Source: Marilutibacter spongiae
GTDB lineage: Bacteria; Pseudomonadota; Gammaproteobacteria; Xanthomonadales; Xanthomonadaceae
Length of the DNA: 64,000 nucleotides
Direction of reading: 5' to 3'
Assembly: GCF_014145325.1 (NCBI RefSeq)
Contig: NZ_JACHTF010000002.1
Location: 124,001-188,000, forward strand
Shown: piece after piece, positions 50,502 to 60,076 of the stretch
How the letters are laid out: the number at the start of each line of letters is the position of its first letter
How positions within the stretch are numbered: position 1 is the first letter of the stretch
Program-made: the position numbers and the translations under genes
The notes under the pieces: generated by a model
Database searches by the model: none
What the model saw: only the letters and a program-made list of their open reading frames with translations
What the model was told of the DNA's origin: nothing

Positions 50502-51728
50502 CTACTGTGCCGGCGAAGGCGTCGGCGTGGTGTCGGCGCGCAGGGCCTCGAGGATGCGAAGGCCGCCACGGCCGTCGACCGGCAGGCCCAACCGCGCCTG
50601 CTCGAGCTTGATCGCCGCGCGGGTGGCCGAACCAATCATCCCGTCGACCTCGCCGATGTCGTGCCCCCTCGCGAGCAGCAGTTCCTGCAGCTCGCGACGC
50701 TCGCGGCGCGAAAGCCCCGGGTCGGGCGTCGGCCAGGGCGTCGTGAACCCGCCCCGGCCGCGCAGGCGGTCGGACAGGTGCGCGATCGCCAGCGCATAGC
50801 TTTCGGCCGCGTTGTAGGAATAGATCGCATCGAAGTTCTTGAACACCAGGAACGCCGGTCCCGCCTCACCCGCAGGGAGCAACAGCGCGGTCGGTGTCTG
50901 CGCCGGCAAGGCGATTTCCACGCCGTCGATACGGCGCACGCCGCGTCCCTGCCAGTATGCCAGCGGATGCCGGTTCTTTCGCCCGGCGCCCGAGACGTCG
51001 AAGCCTTCCGGCAGGCGCACCTCGAACCCCCACGGCTGGCCGCTGCGCCAGCCCGAACGCTTGAGGTAGTTCGCCGTCGAGGCCAGTGCATCGGGCACGC
51101 TGCCGACCAGGTCGCGACGGCCGTCGCCGTCGAAGTCCACCGCGATGCGCCGGTACGTCGAGGGCATGAACTGGGTGTGGCCGAACGCACCGGCCCAGGA
51201 ACCGACGAGCTTGTCGGGTGCGACGTCGCCGGACTGCACGATGCGCAGCGTCTCGATCAGTTCGCCGCGGAAGAAGGCCTGCCGACGCCCCATGCACGAC
51301 AGCGTGGTCAGCGAGGTCAGCAAGGGGCGCTTGCCGAACACCTGTCCGTAGTTGCTCTCCACGCCCCAGACCGCGACCACGGTCGCCGGATCGACGCCAT
51401 AGACGTCCTCCACGCGCGCCAGGGTCGCGGCGTGGGTGGCGAGCATGGCCTTGCCCTCCTCCACGCGCTCCTCGTCGACGAGGCCGGCCATGTAGTCCCA
51501 GATCGGCGTGCTGAATTCCGGCTGCCGGTCCAGCAGTTCGAGCAGGCTTGGGTCGGGCGTCACGGTGGCGACGTTGGCGTCGAACACGCTCGCATCGATG
51601 CCCTCGGACAAGGCCTTGCCACGCAGGCCGTCGACGCATCGGTCGAAGTCGGCGGCGGCGACCGGCGCGCCGAACGAGAGGGCGGCAGCGAAGGCGGTTG
51701 CAGCGAAATTTCGTGATGGAGTGCGCAT
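50502..51728 (-). CDS. Lytic murein transglycosylase, MltB family
   Basis: A 408-residue periplasmic enzyme that cuts peptidoglycan between MurNAc and GlcNAc with ring closure. Signal peptide 1-26 (cleavage near VAAAD). E124 in 'VWGVESNYGQ' is the catalytic acid, and 'AGAFGHTQFMPSTY' and 'DFDGDGRRDLVGSVPDALASTANYLKRSGW' are typical of MltB. A peptidoglycan-binding domain (PG_binding_1) is at ~335-400 ('LSRRERRELQELLLARGHDIGEVDGMIGSATRAAIKLEQARLGLPVDG'). It has no lipobox, unlike E. coli MltB. Confidence 0.9.
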   Translation of the reverse strand: MRTPSRNFAATAFAAALSFGAPVAAADFDRCVDGLRGKALSEGIDASVFDANVATVTPDPSLLELLDRQPEFSTPIWDYMAGLVDEERVEEGKAMLATHAATLARVEDVYGVDPATVVAVWGVESNYGQVFGKRPLLTSLTTLSCMGRRQAFFRGELIETLRIVQSGDVAPDKLVGSWAGAFGHTQFMPSTYRRIAVDFDGDGRRDLVGSVPDALASTANYLKRSGWRSGQPWGFEVRLPEGFDVSGAGRKNRHPLAYWQGRGVRRIDGVEIALPAQTPTALLLPAGEAGPAFLVFKNFDAIYSYNAAESYALAIAHLSDRLRGRGGFTTPWPTPDPGLSRRERRELQELLLARGHDIGEVDGMIGSATRAAIKLEQARLGLPVDGRGGLRILEALRADTTPTPSPAQ

Positions 51729-51786
51729 GCGACCAGCCTAACGCGCGACCCGCGCGCGGTGCCAGCCCGGAAGCGAAGGCCCGACC

Positions 51787-51873
51787 TGGTGCCCGGAGCC
51801 GGGTTCGAACCGGCAAGGGGTTGCCCCCGGCGGATTTTAAGTCCGCTGCGTCTACCTGTTTCGCCATCCGGGC
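51787..51873 (-). tRNA. tRNA-Leu (anticodon TAA)
   Basis: A class II tRNA with a long variable arm, on the minus strand. Acceptor GCCCGGA pairs with TCCGGGC, and the anticodon loop CTTAAAA gives TAA. It ends ACCA, so CCA is encoded. It is the third member of a Gly-Cys-Leu cluster, as in enteric glyW-cysT-leuZ. Confidence 0.96.
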
Positions 51874-51932
51874 GGCACGACGTGTCGGCGCGTAGCTTAC
51901 GCCACATGTCCGTGGCGATGCGCCGGGGCCGG

Positions 51933-51966
51933 AAAACAAAACGGGACGCCCATGGGAGCGTCCCGT
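51933..51966 (-). terminator. Rho-independent terminator between tRNA-Cys and tRNA-Leu
   Basis: ACGGGACGC and GCGTCCCGT (51941-51949 and 51958-51966) form a 9-bp stem with an 8-nt loop, followed on the minus strand by TTTTGTTTT. This is a textbook terminator directly after tRNA-Cys, which would cut the cluster before tRNA-Leu. Confidence 0.85.
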
Positions 51967-51971
51967 CTGTC

Positions 51972-52045
51972 TGGAGGCCGAGGTCGGAATCGAACCGGCG
52001 TACACGGATTTGCAATCCGCTGCATAACCACTCTGCCACCCGGCC
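51972..52045 (-). tRNA. tRNA-Cys (anticodon GCA)
   Basis: Minus strand, 74 nt. Acceptor GGCCGGG pairs with CTCGGCC, the anticodon loop TTGCAAA gives GCA, and the discriminator base is U73 as expected for tRNA-Cys. CCA is encoded. A terminator follows 6 bp downstream. Confidence 0.97.
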
Positions 52046-52112
52046 GGTGACTGTCCGGAAGCTTAACGCCTTTGCGGGCGTTTGCGCGCTGCATTGCGCT
52101 TTCGTCTTCCGG

Positions 52113-52142
52113 AAAAAACAAAACCCCGCAGAGGGGGCTTTG
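52113..52142 (-). terminator. Rho-independent terminator between tRNA-Gly and tRNA-Cys
   Basis: Minus-strand hairpin AAAGCCCC..GGGGTTTT with a small bulge, followed by TTTTGTTTTTT. It lies 27 bp after tRNA-Gly and 68 bp before tRNA-Cys. Its U-rich tail (TTTTGTTTT then CCGG) closely resembles that of the terminator after tRNA-Cys. Confidence 0.8.
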
Positions 52143-52168
52143 TCAAAAGGGTTGCCCCTTCCTGAAAC

Positions 52169-52244
<76 letters not shown>

Positions 52245-52256
52245 TGAGGAGCCGCC

Positions 52257-52284
52257 ATTTTAGGCATCGCCACGAAAGTGTCAA
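52257..52284 (-). promoter_or_regulatory. Strong promoter of the Gly-Cys-Leu tRNA cluster
   Basis: On the minus strand TTGACA (52279-52284), a 16-bp spacer and TAAAAT (52257-52262). The -35 box is perfect and the -10 box 5/6. GGCGGC follows as a G+C-rich discriminator. Transcription would start a few bases before tRNA-Gly (52244). Confidence 0.8.
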
Positions 52285-52293
52285 CTGCTTTTT

Positions 52294-52860
52294 TCAGATT
52301 TTCGTATCCGCGCTCAGGGTCGGCCATGCCGCACGCAGGTACGCCAGGCCCGACCACAGCGTCAGCAGGGCCGCCGCGGCCAACAGCCACTCGCCGATCA
52401 CGAACACCGGCAGCCCGACGAAAGGCTCCTGGTACAGCAGGCAGACCAGCGCGACCATCTGCACGATGGTCTTGATCTTGCCGACCGTGGCGACCTTGAC
52501 CTTGGAGCGCTCGCCGACCTCGGCCATCCACTCGCGCAGCGCGGACACCGCGATCTCGCGCCCGATGATCACCGCCGCCCACAAGGTCATCCAGATCGTC
52601 GGGTGGGCCTGCACGGTGAGCATCAGCGCGATGGCCACCATGAGCTTGTCGGCCACCGGGTCCAGGAAGGCGCCGAAAGCTGAATGCTGGTTGTAGGCGC
52701 GCGCGATCCAGCCATCCAGCCAGTCGGTGATCGAGGCCATGGCAAAGATGAACGCGGCGGCGAAATTGGTCCACTTGAACGGCAGGTAGAACACCAGCAC
52801 GAGTACCGGGATCAACAGGATCCGCAGCAGGGTGAGCATGGTGGGCACCGTCAACTTCAT
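52294..52860 (-). CDS. pgsA: CDP-diacylglycerol-glycerol-3-phosphate 3-phosphatidyltransferase
   Basis: Makes phosphatidylglycerol phosphate, the committed step to phosphatidylglycerol and cardiolipin. The 188-residue integral membrane protein has the full CDP-alcohol phosphatidyltransferase motif: D46-x2-D49-G50-x2-A53-R54-x8-G63-x3-D67-x3-D71. At least four hydrophobic segments are visible. It follows uvrC by 22 bp, the order seen in many gammaproteobacteria, and the tRNA cluster lies downstream. Confidence 0.95.
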   Translation of the reverse strand: MKLTVPTMLTLLRILLIPVLVLVFYLPFKWTNFAAAFIFAMASITDWLDGWIARAYNQHSAFGAFLDPVADKLMVAIALMLTVQAHPTIWMTLWAAVIIGREIAVSALREWMAEVGERSKVKVATVGKIKTIVQMVALVCLLYQEPFVGLPVFVIGEWLLAAAALLTLWSGLAYLRAAWPTLSADTKI

Positions 52861-52882
52861 CGATTACTCCGCGTGGACCGCG

Positions 52883-54730
52883 TCAGGTGGGGGTGTTCTG
52901 GGCGCCGGGGGCATCCAACCCATGCAGGGTGGCATAGATACGCTCCGCGAGTGAAACATTGATGCCCTCCACGCGGGCGATTTCCTCCACCCCCGCGGCC
53001 TTCAGGCCGCCCAGGCCGCCGAAGTGCCTGAGCAGGCTGGCGCGCCGTCGCGGTCCGATGCCGGGGATGTCCTCCAGGCGACTGGTGTTGCGCACCTTCT
53101 GGCGCTTGCCGCGATGGCCGGTGATCGCGAAGCGGTGTGCTTCGTCGCGCACCTGCTGGACCAGTTGCAGGGCCGGCGACTCCGCGCCCGGGCGCACGCT
53201 TCGGCCGTCGGGCAGCAGCAGCTCCTCGTCGCCGGGACGCCGGGCCGGGCCCTTGGCCACGCCGACCAGCAGCACGCCCTGGACGCCGAGCTCGGCCAGG
53301 GCCTCGCGGGCCTGGGCCACCTGCCCCGCGCCGCCATCGATCAGCAGCACCTCGGGCAACACGCCCGCCTCGTCCATGGCCCGGCGGAAGCGCCGTTCGA
53401 TGGCCTGGTGCATGGCCGCGTAATCGTCGCCGGGCTCGATCCCGGCGATGTTGTAGCGCCGGTACTGGGCACGCACCGGGCCTTCCGCGTCGAAGACCAC
53501 GCACGAGGCCACCGTGGCCTCGCCCATGGTGTGGCTGATGTCGAAGCACTCGATGCGCGATGCCGGCTCCTCAAGCCCGAGCAGCGCCTGCAGCGCCTCG
53601 GCCCGGGCCTTCTGGGCGGCGTGGCTGGTGCGTTCGGTCGCCAGCGCCAGGGCCGCGTTGCGGCGCGCCAGGTCGAGGTAACCCGCGCGCTCGCCGCGCA
53701 CGCGGCTGCGGATCTGCACCCGGCGCGCATCCACCGCGGAGAGCGCCTGCTCGATCAGCTCGCGGTCGGGAATGTCGCGGTCGAGGACGATCTCCGACGG
53801 CGGCCGCTGCTCGCCGTAGTACTGCGACACGAACGCGGCCAACACCTCGTCCGGGCTCTCGCTGCCGTTGGTGCGGGGGAAGAACGCGCGCGTACCGAGG
53901 TTGCGGCCGTCGCGGAAGGCGAGCAGCAGCACGCAGGCCGCGGCCCCCTGCATGGCCACGGCCAACACGTCGAGGTCCGCGGCGCGGCCGTCCACGTACT
54001 GGCGTGCCTGCAGGGTGCGGATCGACGCGATCAGGTCGCGCAGGCGCGCGGCCTCCTCGAAGTCCAGGCGCTCGCTGGCCGCCTCCATGGCCGTCCCGAG
54101 CTCGCCGGTCAGCTCGTCGCTGCGCCCTTCCAGCAGCATCGTCGCGCGGCGCAGGCTCTCCCGGTATTCGCCGGCGGACACCCGCTCCACGCACGGGGCG
54201 CTGCAGCGACCGATCTGGTACTGGAGACAGGGCCGGGAACGGTTGCGGAACACGCTGTCCTCGCAACTGCGCAGGCGGAACAGCTTGTGCATCAGGTTGA
54301 GCGTCTCGCGCACCGCGCCCACGCTGGGGTACGGGCCGAAATAGCGGCCGGGCTGGGTGCGCGGGCCCCGGTGCATCGCGATGCGCGGCCAGGCCTCCTG
54401 GGTCATCAGCACGTAGGGGTAACTCTTGTCGTCGCGCAGCAGCACGTTGTAGCGCGGCTTGAGCGACTTGATCAGCTGGTTCTCGAGGATCAGCGCCTCG
54501 GCCTCGGTGCGCGTCACCGTGACCTCCATGCGCGCGACCTGCGAGAGCATGGACATGATCCGCGCGGACTTCGGCGAGGCGTTGAAATAGCTGGCGACCC
54601 GCTTGCGCAGGGCGCCGGCCTTGCCCACGTACAGCACGCTGTCGTCGGCGGCGATCATGCGGTAGACACCGGGCGCGGTACTCAGGCCGCTGACGAAGGC
54701 CTTGCCGTCGAAGGGCGGCGGCGCGCTCAT
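52883..54730 (-). CDS. uvrC: Excinuclease ABC subunit C
   Basis: Makes both cuts in nucleotide excision repair with UvrB. The 615-residue protein has the GIY-YIG domain at ~15-95 ('GVYRMIAADDSVLYVGKAGALRKRVASYF'), a UVR/UvrB-binding motif at ~200-235, the RNase H-like domain at ~380-550 ('RIECFDISHTMGEATVASCVVFDAEGP', 'LLIDGGAGQV') and helix-hairpin-helix repeats at the end ('LEDIPGIGPRRRASLLRHFGGLGGLKAAGVEEIARVEGIN'). pgsA follows on the same strand. Confidence 0.96.
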   Translation of the reverse strand: MSAPPPFDGKAFVSGLSTAPGVYRMIAADDSVLYVGKAGALRKRVASYFNASPKSARIMSMLSQVARMEVTVTRTEAEALILENQLIKSLKPRYNVLLRDDKSYPYVLMTQEAWPRIAMHRGPRTQPGRYFGPYPSVGAVRETLNLMHKLFRLRSCEDSVFRNRSRPCLQYQIGRCSAPCVERVSAGEYRESLRRATMLLEGRSDELTGELGTAMEAASERLDFEEAARLRDLIASIRTLQARQYVDGRAADLDVLAVAMQGAAACVLLLAFRDGRNLGTRAFFPRTNGSESPDEVLAAFVSQYYGEQRPPSEIVLDRDIPDRELIEQALSAVDARRVQIRSRVRGERAGYLDLARRNAALALATERTSHAAQKARAEALQALLGLEEPASRIECFDISHTMGEATVASCVVFDAEGPVRAQYRRYNIAGIEPGDDYAAMHQAIERRFRRAMDEAGVLPEVLLIDGGAGQVAQAREALAELGVQGVLLVGVAKGPARRPGDEELLLPDGRSVRPGAESPALQLVQQVRDEAHRFAITGHRGKRQKVRNTSRLEDIPGIGPRRRASLLRHFGGLGGLKAAGVEEIARVEGINVSLAERIYATLHGLDAPGAQNTPT

Positions 54731-54885
54731 CGGCCATGCCCCTGCCCGCGCGCGCCGACATCGATCGGCGCAGGCGCGGTGCGAGGTGGAACGGGGCGGA
54801 TCATGGCGGGCATCCGCCCAAGGATTGGGTCCGCGAGCGCCAAGGGCAAGCCCCCCGTGCGCGGCGCCGGCACCACGTCACGCCC

Positions 54886-55374
54886 TCAGCGGCGGTATTC
54901 GCGCTGCAGGCGGGCCAGCACGCCCGCGGCGGCGGCATCGAGCAGGCGGAACACATGCTCGAACTGCGCTTCACCGCCCGTGTAGGGATCGGGAATCTCG
55001 GGGTCGTCCGCCAGCCCCGCCCATTCCAGCAGCAGCCCGCTACCGGCGCGCGCGCCGTCGGCCGGCGCGAGCCGGCGCACGTCGCGCAGGTTGGCGCGGT
55101 CGGCGCACAGCAACCAGTCGAAGTCGTGGTGGTCGTCGACGGCGAACTGGCGTGCCCGCAGGTCGCCGATGTCGACGCCGTGCTCGCGCGCCTTGGCCAC
55201 CGCGCGGCGATCGGGCGGCTGGCCGACGTGCCAGTCGCCGGTACCGGCGGAGTCGATCTCGACCTGCCCCGCCAGCGGCGAGGCCTCGATGCGCGCACGC
55301 AACACGCCCTCGGCCATCGGCGAGCGGCAGATGTTGCCCAGGCAGACGACGAGCAGGCGGATCGGCTCAGCCAT
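54886..55374 (-). CDS. Low-molecular-weight protein-tyrosine phosphatase
   Basis: A 162-residue phosphatase. The P-loop is CLGNICRSP (residues ~11-19), with the nucleophilic Cys and catalytic Arg, and the general acid is the Asp in 'IPDPYTGG' near 128. Such enzymes dephosphorylate tyrosine kinases of exopolysaccharide synthesis or act as general phosphatases. It overlaps kdsB by 8 bp, so the two are translated together. No tyrosine kinase is in the window. Confidence 0.92.
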   Translation of the reverse strand: MAEPIRLLVVCLGNICRSPMAEGVLRARIEASPLAGQVEIDSAGTGDWHVGQPPDRRAVAKAREHGVDIGDLRARQFAVDDHHDFDWLLCADRANLRDVRRLAPADGARAGSGLLLEWAGLADDPEIPDPYTGGEAQFEHVFRLLDAAAAGVLARLQREYRR

Positions 55375-56146
55375 GCGACGCGGCCAGCCGGGCCTCGGCG
55401 CGCGCGAGGTCGTCGGGGGTGTCGACGCCGGGCGGGAAAGCCTCCGGCGCCAGGGCGACGGCGATGCGGCAGCCCGCCTCCAGGACGCGCAACTGCTCCA
55501 GCGCCTCGATCTGCTCCAGGCGCCCGGGCGGCATCGCCGCGAACCGCTTCAGGAAACCGACGCGGTATCCGTAGATGCCGATGTGGCGGAGCCAGTGGCC
55601 GCCTTCGGGCAAGCGGTCGCGGTCGCGCTGGAACGCATCGCGGGGCCAGGGCATCGGCGCCCGGCTGAAGTACAGCGCATCGCCGTTGGCGGCGCGCACG
55701 ACCTTCACCGCATTGGGGTCGAACAGCGTGTCGACGTCCTCCACCGCGGTGGCCAGGGTCGCCATGTCCGCCCCGCTCTCGCCGACGAGGGCGGCGACGG
55801 CGCGGATGCCCGTCGCCGGCGCGAAGGGCTCGTCGCCCTGCAGGTTGACCACCACCGTGGCGTCGTCCCAGCCGGCGATGGCCGCGCATTCGGCCAGCCG
55901 GTCGGTGCCCGATGCATGCGCGCGCGAGGTCATCGCCACGCGCACGCCGGCGCCCTCGAGCGCGCGTGCGATGCGCTCATCGTCGGCGGCGACCCAGACC
56001 TCGCGCGCGCCGGCGGCGAGCGCGCGGCGCGCCACGTGCAGCACCAGCGGCTCCCCGCCGAGCAGGCGCAGGGGCTTGCCGGGCAGCCGGGACGCATCGT
56101 GGCGAGCGGGTATGGCGACGACGAAACCAGGTTCAGTTCGACTCAT
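55367..56146 (-). CDS. kdsB: 3-deoxy-manno-octulosonate cytidylyltransferase
   Basis: Activates Kdo as CMP-Kdo for lipopolysaccharide inner core. The 259-residue protein has '[33 protein letters not shown]' (nucleotide-binding start), '[13 protein letters not shown]', '[10 protein letters not shown]' and '[39 protein letters not shown]', all diagnostic. It overlaps lpxK by 14 bp and the phosphatase gene by 8 bp. Confidence 0.95.
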   Translation of the reverse strand: MSRTEPGFVVAIPARHDASRLPGKPLRLLGGEPLVLHVARRALAAGAREVWVAADDERIARALEGAGVRVAMTSRAHASGTDRLAECAAIAGWDDATVVVNLQGDEPFAPATGIRAVAALVGESGADMATLATAVEDVDTLFDPNAVKVVRAANGDALYFSRAPMPWPRDAFQRDRDRLPEGGHWLRHIGIYGYRVGFLKRFAAMPPGRLEQIEALEQLRVLEAGCRIAVALAPEAFPPGVDTPDDLARAEARLAASHG

Positions 56147-57170
56147 CAGGGCTCCCCAGCGCCTGCAGGCGCGCGATGAAGGCGACCCAGAAGGCCTCCG
56201 GCAGTTCCGCGCGCACCGGCACGCTGAAATGGCTGGGCGCCAGGAAGTCGCGGCATTTCACCGCGTCCTTCTCGGTCATCAGGACCGGCAACGGACTGCC
56301 GAACTCCAGGTCGGCTTCGCTGTAGTCGTGGTGGTCCGGAAAGGCATGCGGGACCACGGCGATGTCGCGCTGGCGCAGCATCGCGAAGAAGCGCTCGGGA
56401 TTGCCGATGCCGGCGACCGCGTGGACCCGGTGACCGGCGAAGGCCTCCAGGCCGCAGGGCCGGCCACCGACCAGGGGCAGCGCCTTGTCGGCCATCAGGC
56501 GCATCGGCCACTCGCCGAAGCCGGCACGCGCGCCCTCGCCGTTGCCCTCGGGCACGTTGGCGATGCGGAAATCGCAGCGGCGCCCGCGCTCGACCGGCTC
56601 GCGCAGCGGGCCGGCCGGCAGCAGGCGACCATTGCCGTAGCGGCGCTGGCCGTCGATGACCTCGATCTCGATGTCGCGGGCCAGGCCGTAGTGCTGGAGT
56701 CCGTCGTCGCAGACGACGACATCGCAGCCGGCCTCGGCCAGGGCCCGCGCGGCGGCATGGCGGTCGCGGTCGACGCGAAGGCGCACGCCGGTGTGGGCGG
56801 CGATCAGCACCGGCTCGTCGCCTGCGCGCGCCGGATCGGTCCGCGCGTCGACCCACAGCGGCGTGGCCTCGTCCTCGCGGCCATGGCCGCGACTGGCGAC
56901 GCCCGGCGTGTAGCCCTGCTGGCGCAGGCGCTCGACGATGGCGATCGTCAGCGGGGTCTTGCCCGATCCCCCCGCGGTGATGTTGCCGACCACCACCACC
57001 GGCACGCCGGGATGGCGCGAACGCAGCCAGCCCTTGCGGTACAGCCAGCGCCGCGCGCCGGTGACGCCGGCATAGAGGCCCGAGACGAGTTTGGCGAACA
57101 GGGGCGCGGGCGCGCCGTCGTACCAGTAGCGCGGCGCCTGTCCCCGCGCCCGCTGCGTGCGTCCGGTCAT
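56133..57170 (-). CDS. lpxK: Tetraacyldisaccharide 4'-kinase
   Basis: Phosphorylates the 4' position of the lipid A disaccharide at the inner membrane. The 345-residue protein has an N-terminal amphipathic/transmembrane segment and Walker A '[13 protein letters not shown]' (~62-74). '[22 protein letters not shown]' is the catalytic DDGLQ motif. The ATG at 57170 overlaps the msbA stop (ATGA). kdsB, lpxK and msbA all serve lipid A or Kdo supply. Confidence 0.95.
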   Translation of the reverse strand: MTGRTQRARGQAPRYWYDGAPAPLFAKLVSGLYAGVTGARRWLYRKGWLRSRHPGVPVVVVGNITAGGSGKTPLTIAIVERLRQQGYTPGVASRGHGREDEATPLWVDARTDPARAGDEPVLIAAHTGVRLRVDRDRHAAARALAEAGCDVVVCDDGLQHYGLARDIEIEVIDGQRRYGNGRLLPAGPLREPVERGRRCDFRIANVPEGNGEGARAGFGEWPMRLMADKALPLVGGRPCGLEAFAGHRVHAVAGIGNPERFFAMLRQRDIAVVPHAFPDHHDYSEADLEFGSPLPVLMTEKDAVKCRDFLAPSHFSVPVRAELPEAFWVAFIARLQALGSPDESN

Positions 57171-58915
57171 GTCGCCTCGCGGAACTGCATTCGATGGAGG
57201 TGTGCATACAGTCCGTCGGCGGCGATCAACCCGGCGTGAGTGCCCCGCTCGACGATGCGGCCTTCGTCCATGACCAATACCTGGTCGGCATGCTCGATGG
57301 TGGCGAGGCGGTGCGCGATCACCAGGGTCGTGCGGTTGGGCATCAGGTGCTCGAGCGCGTCCTGGACCAGGCGTTCGGATTCCGCATCCAGCGCCGCGGT
57401 GGCCTCGTCGAGGATCAGGATCGGCGCATCCTTGAGCATCGCCCTTGCGATCGCCAGGCGCTGCCGCTGGCCGCCGGAGAGCTTGCCGCCCTTGCTGCCG
57501 ATGCCGGTCTGCGCGCCCTCGGGCAGCTTCTCGACGAACTCCATCGCGTTCGCGCCGCGGATCGCCGACGCCAGGGCCTCCGGCGAGCGTCCGCGCAGCT
57601 CGCCGTAGGCGATGTTGGCGGCGACGCTGCCGTCGAACAGCATCACCTGCTGGCCGACCAGCGCGATGTTGCGGCGCAGATCGCTCAGCCTGTACTCGTC
57701 GAGCGGGTGGCCATCGAGCCGGATCTGCCCGGCTTCGGGCTCGTAGAAGCGGGGGATCAGCTTGATCAGGCTGGTCTTGCCGCTGCCCGAGCGACCGACG
57801 ATCGCGGTGACCGTGCCGGGTCTCGCGGTGAAGCTGACGTCGGCCAGGGCCGGCGTCTCCTGGCCGGGGTAGCGGGCGGTCACGCCGTCGAACTCGATCA
57901 CGCCGCGGGCCCGGTCGAGCGGCCGGGTGCCGGAATCGGGCTCGTCCTCGGCATCGAGCACATTGAACAGGCGCTCGGCCGAGGCGACGCCGCGCTGCAG
58001 CATGTTCTGCACGTTGGTGAGCTGCCGCAGCGCCGGGATGATCGCCATCATCGCGATCATCAAGGCCACGAAGCCACCCGCACTGAGGCGACCTGCCGCG
58101 GCTTCGCGACCGGCGAAGAACAGCAGCAGGGCCAGCCCCACCGAGCCCATCAGCTGCACCATCGCCGAGGAGAGGCTGCGCGTGGATTCGACCTTGACGC
58201 TGAGGCGGCGGTGGTGGTCGGCCTGCGCGGCATAACGCTGCATCTCGACCTCCTGCGCACCGTACACCTTCACTTCCTGCTGGTTGGACAGGGCCTGGTC
58301 GGCGGACTGCATCAGCTGGCTGCCGCTCTCCTGGATGCGATGGCTGATCTTGCGGTAGCGCTTGCCGACCCGGTCCATCACCCAGGCCAGCGGCGGCGCC
58401 ATGATCAGGATGGCGATGGTCACCTGCCAGCTGGTCCACAGCATGACGATCAGGCTGGCGATGACCTGGAAGGACTGCTGCAGCATGACCTTCATGGCAT
58501 CGACCGCGGCCTGCGCGACCTGGTCGCTGTCCGAGCCCAGGCGCACGAGCATCGAGGGCACCGGCTCGCTGTCGAAGCGCGCCCCCGGCAGGCGCAGGTA
58601 TTTGTCGAGCACCTTCACCCGCAGGTCGCGGGAAATCCCGCGGCCGGCATGGGCCATGCCCATGTCGCTGACGTAGCCGGCGATCCCGCGCAGCACGAAC
58701 AGGCCGACGATGATCAGCGGCAGCCAGCTGCGCAGGCCGGAGTCCTCGCGAATGAAGGTCTCGTTGACCACTGGTTCCATCAGCTTGGTGAAGGCGCCGC
58801 CCGCGGCGGCTTCCACCACCATGCCGACCAGGGCGACCAGCAGGAGCGGCCGATAGGGCTTCGCGAAGGCGAGCAGCCGCCGGTAGATGTCCCAGGCCCT
58901 GTCGGGCTTCGTCAT
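57167..58915 (-). CDS. msbA: Lipid A export ABC transporter, permease/ATP-binding protein
   Basis: Flips core-lipid A across the inner membrane. The 582-residue half-transporter has six transmembrane helices in the first ~310 residues and a nucleotide-binding domain at ~340-580: Walker A 'GRSGSGKTS', Q-loop '[12 protein letters not shown]', signature LSGGQ and Walker B '[12 protein letters not shown]'. The start (58915) overlaps the exbD stop by 4 bp, and lpxK overlaps its end. Confidence 0.95.
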   Translation of the reverse strand: MTKPDRAWDIYRRLLAFAKPYRPLLLVALVGMVVEAAAGGAFTKLMEPVVNETFIREDSGLRSWLPLIIVGLFVLRGIAGYVSDMGMAHAGRGISRDLRVKVLDKYLRLPGARFDSEPVPSMLVRLGSDSDQVAQAAVDAMKVMLQQSFQVIASLIVMLWTSWQVTIAILIMAPPLAWVMDRVGKRYRKISHRIQESGSQLMQSADQALSNQQEVKVYGAQEVEMQRYAAQADHHRRLSVKVESTRSLSSAMVQLMGSVGLALLLFFAGREAAAGRLSAGGFVALMIAMMAIIPALRQLTNVQNMLQRGVASAERLFNVLDAEDEPDSGTRPLDRARGVIEFDGVTARYPGQETPALADVSFTARPGTVTAIVGRSGSGKTSLIKLIPRFYEPEAGQIRLDGHPLDEYRLSDLRRNIALVGQQVMLFDGSVAANIAYGELRGRSPEALASAIRGANAMEFVEKLPEGAQTGIGSKGGKLSGGQRQRLAIARAMLKDAPILILDEATAALDAESERLVQDALEHLMPNRTTLVIAHRLATIEHADQVLVMDEGRIVERGTHAGLIAADGLYAHLHRMQFREAT

Positions 58916-59358
58916 GGAGGCGTCCCGGCGGCGGTGGCCGGCGTCGCGGCCTGCGGCGCGGTGGCGATCATCACCCGTTTGAAGCCGAGCTGGCCCAGCG
59001 CGTCGTAGGCGGTCACGACCGCCTGGTGGGGCGTGCGCGCGTCGGCGCGCAGGAGCACCGGACGGTCGCGATCGTCGCCGGCGACCTCGGCCAGCGTCGA
59101 CTTCAACGATTCGAGGTCGTCGCGCAGCACCTCGCGGTCGTCGACGAAGTAACGACCATCGGCGTTGACCAGCACGCTCAGCGACTGGCTGGCATCGTTG
59201 GCCTCGCCGGTCGCCTGCGGCAACTGCAGCTTGAGCACCGAACGCGCGTCGAAGGTCGTGGTGACCACGAAGAAGATGATCAGCACGAGGATCACGTCGA
59301 TCAACGGCACGAGGTTGATCTCGGGCTCGTCGAAGGCGCGATGGTCCTGGATGCGCAT
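58912..59358 (-). CDS. exbD: Biopolymer transport protein ExbD
   Basis: A 148-residue partner of ExbB. One transmembrane helix (~20-40, '[23 protein letters not shown]') carries the proton-pathway Asp at ~24. The periplasmic domain follows ('[19 protein letters not shown]', '[33 protein letters not shown]'). ATG 59358 is 5 bp after the exbB stop. With ExbB and a TonB-like protein it harvests proton motive force for outer-membrane transport. Confidence 0.94.
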   Translation of the reverse strand: MRIQDHRAFDEPEINLVPLIDVILVLIIFFVVTTTFDARSVLKLQLPQATGEANDASQSLSVLVNADGRYFVDDREVLRDDLESLKSTLAEVAGDDRDRPVLLRADARTPHQAVVTAYDALGQLGFKRVMIATAPQAATPATAAGTPP

Positions 59359-59363
59359 GCGCG

Positions 59364-60026
59364 TCAGGCCCCTGCCCTGGCCGGCGCCTTGCGCGTGGCC
59401 GGCGCCGGGCCCGGCGCCGGGCGCCCGGCCGGTTCCAGGGTGTCGAGCAACTGGATCGCCTCGTGTTCCATGGTCACGATGTATTCGCCGATCCGGCCGC
59501 GGAACCAGCGGTGCATCATCAGCGCGGGGATCGCCACGATCATGCCCGTCGCCGTGCAGACCAGGGCCTTGCCGATGCCGCCGGCGAGCTGGTTGACGTC
59601 GCCGATGCCCTGGTCGCCGATCACCAGGAACATCTGGATCATGCCCACGACGGTGCCGAACAGGCCCAGCAGGGGCCCCGCCGCGGCGATCGTGCCCAGC
59701 GTGTTCAGGAAACGCTCCATGCGGTGCACCAGGTGGCGCCCGACGTCCTCGATGCGTTCGCGGACCTGGTCGCGCGGGCGGTTGCGCACGTCGAGCGCGG
59801 CGGCCAGCAATTCGCCCAGCGGCGAGGTGCGGCGCAGCGATTCGATGTGGGCCGGATCGAGCTTGCCGCGACCGGCCCAGGCGCGCACTTCCTTGCCCAG
59901 GCCGGGCGGGAGCACCGCGGCGCGGCGCAGCGTCCAGGCACGTTCGACGATGATCGCCAGGGCCACCAGCGACAACAACAACAGCGGGATCATCGGCCAA
60001 CCGCCGGCCTTGACCAATTCGAGCAC
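59364..60026 (-). CDS. exbB: MotA/TolQ/ExbB proton channel family protein
   Basis: A 220-residue inner-membrane protein. GTG 60026 is chosen because GGAGG is 6 bp upstream. TM1 is 'GGWPMIPLLLLSLVALAIIVERAW' and TM2-3 are 'FLNTLGTIAAAGPLLGLFGTVVGMIQMF' and 'KALVCTATGMIVAIPALMMHRWF', the family core. It ends in an Ala/Pro-rich tail with 'PAPGPAPATRKAPARAGA'. It lies between comEC and exbD, so the pair is embedded in the lipid A/competence block. Confidence 0.93.
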   Translation of the reverse strand: MLELVKAGGWPMIPLLLLSLVALAIIVERAWTLRRAAVLPPGLGKEVRAWAGRGKLDPAHIESLRRTSPLGELLAAALDVRNRPRDQVRERIEDVGRHLVHRMERFLNTLGTIAAAGPLLGLFGTVVGMIQMFLVIGDQGIGDVNQLAGGIGKALVCTATGMIVAIPALMMHRWFRGRIGEYIVTMEHEAIQLLDTLEPAGRPAPGPAPATRKAPARAGA

Positions 60027-60076
60027 GCGAAACCTCCGGCCTGCGCCGTGAACATCCGGCCGATAGGATAGCCCAG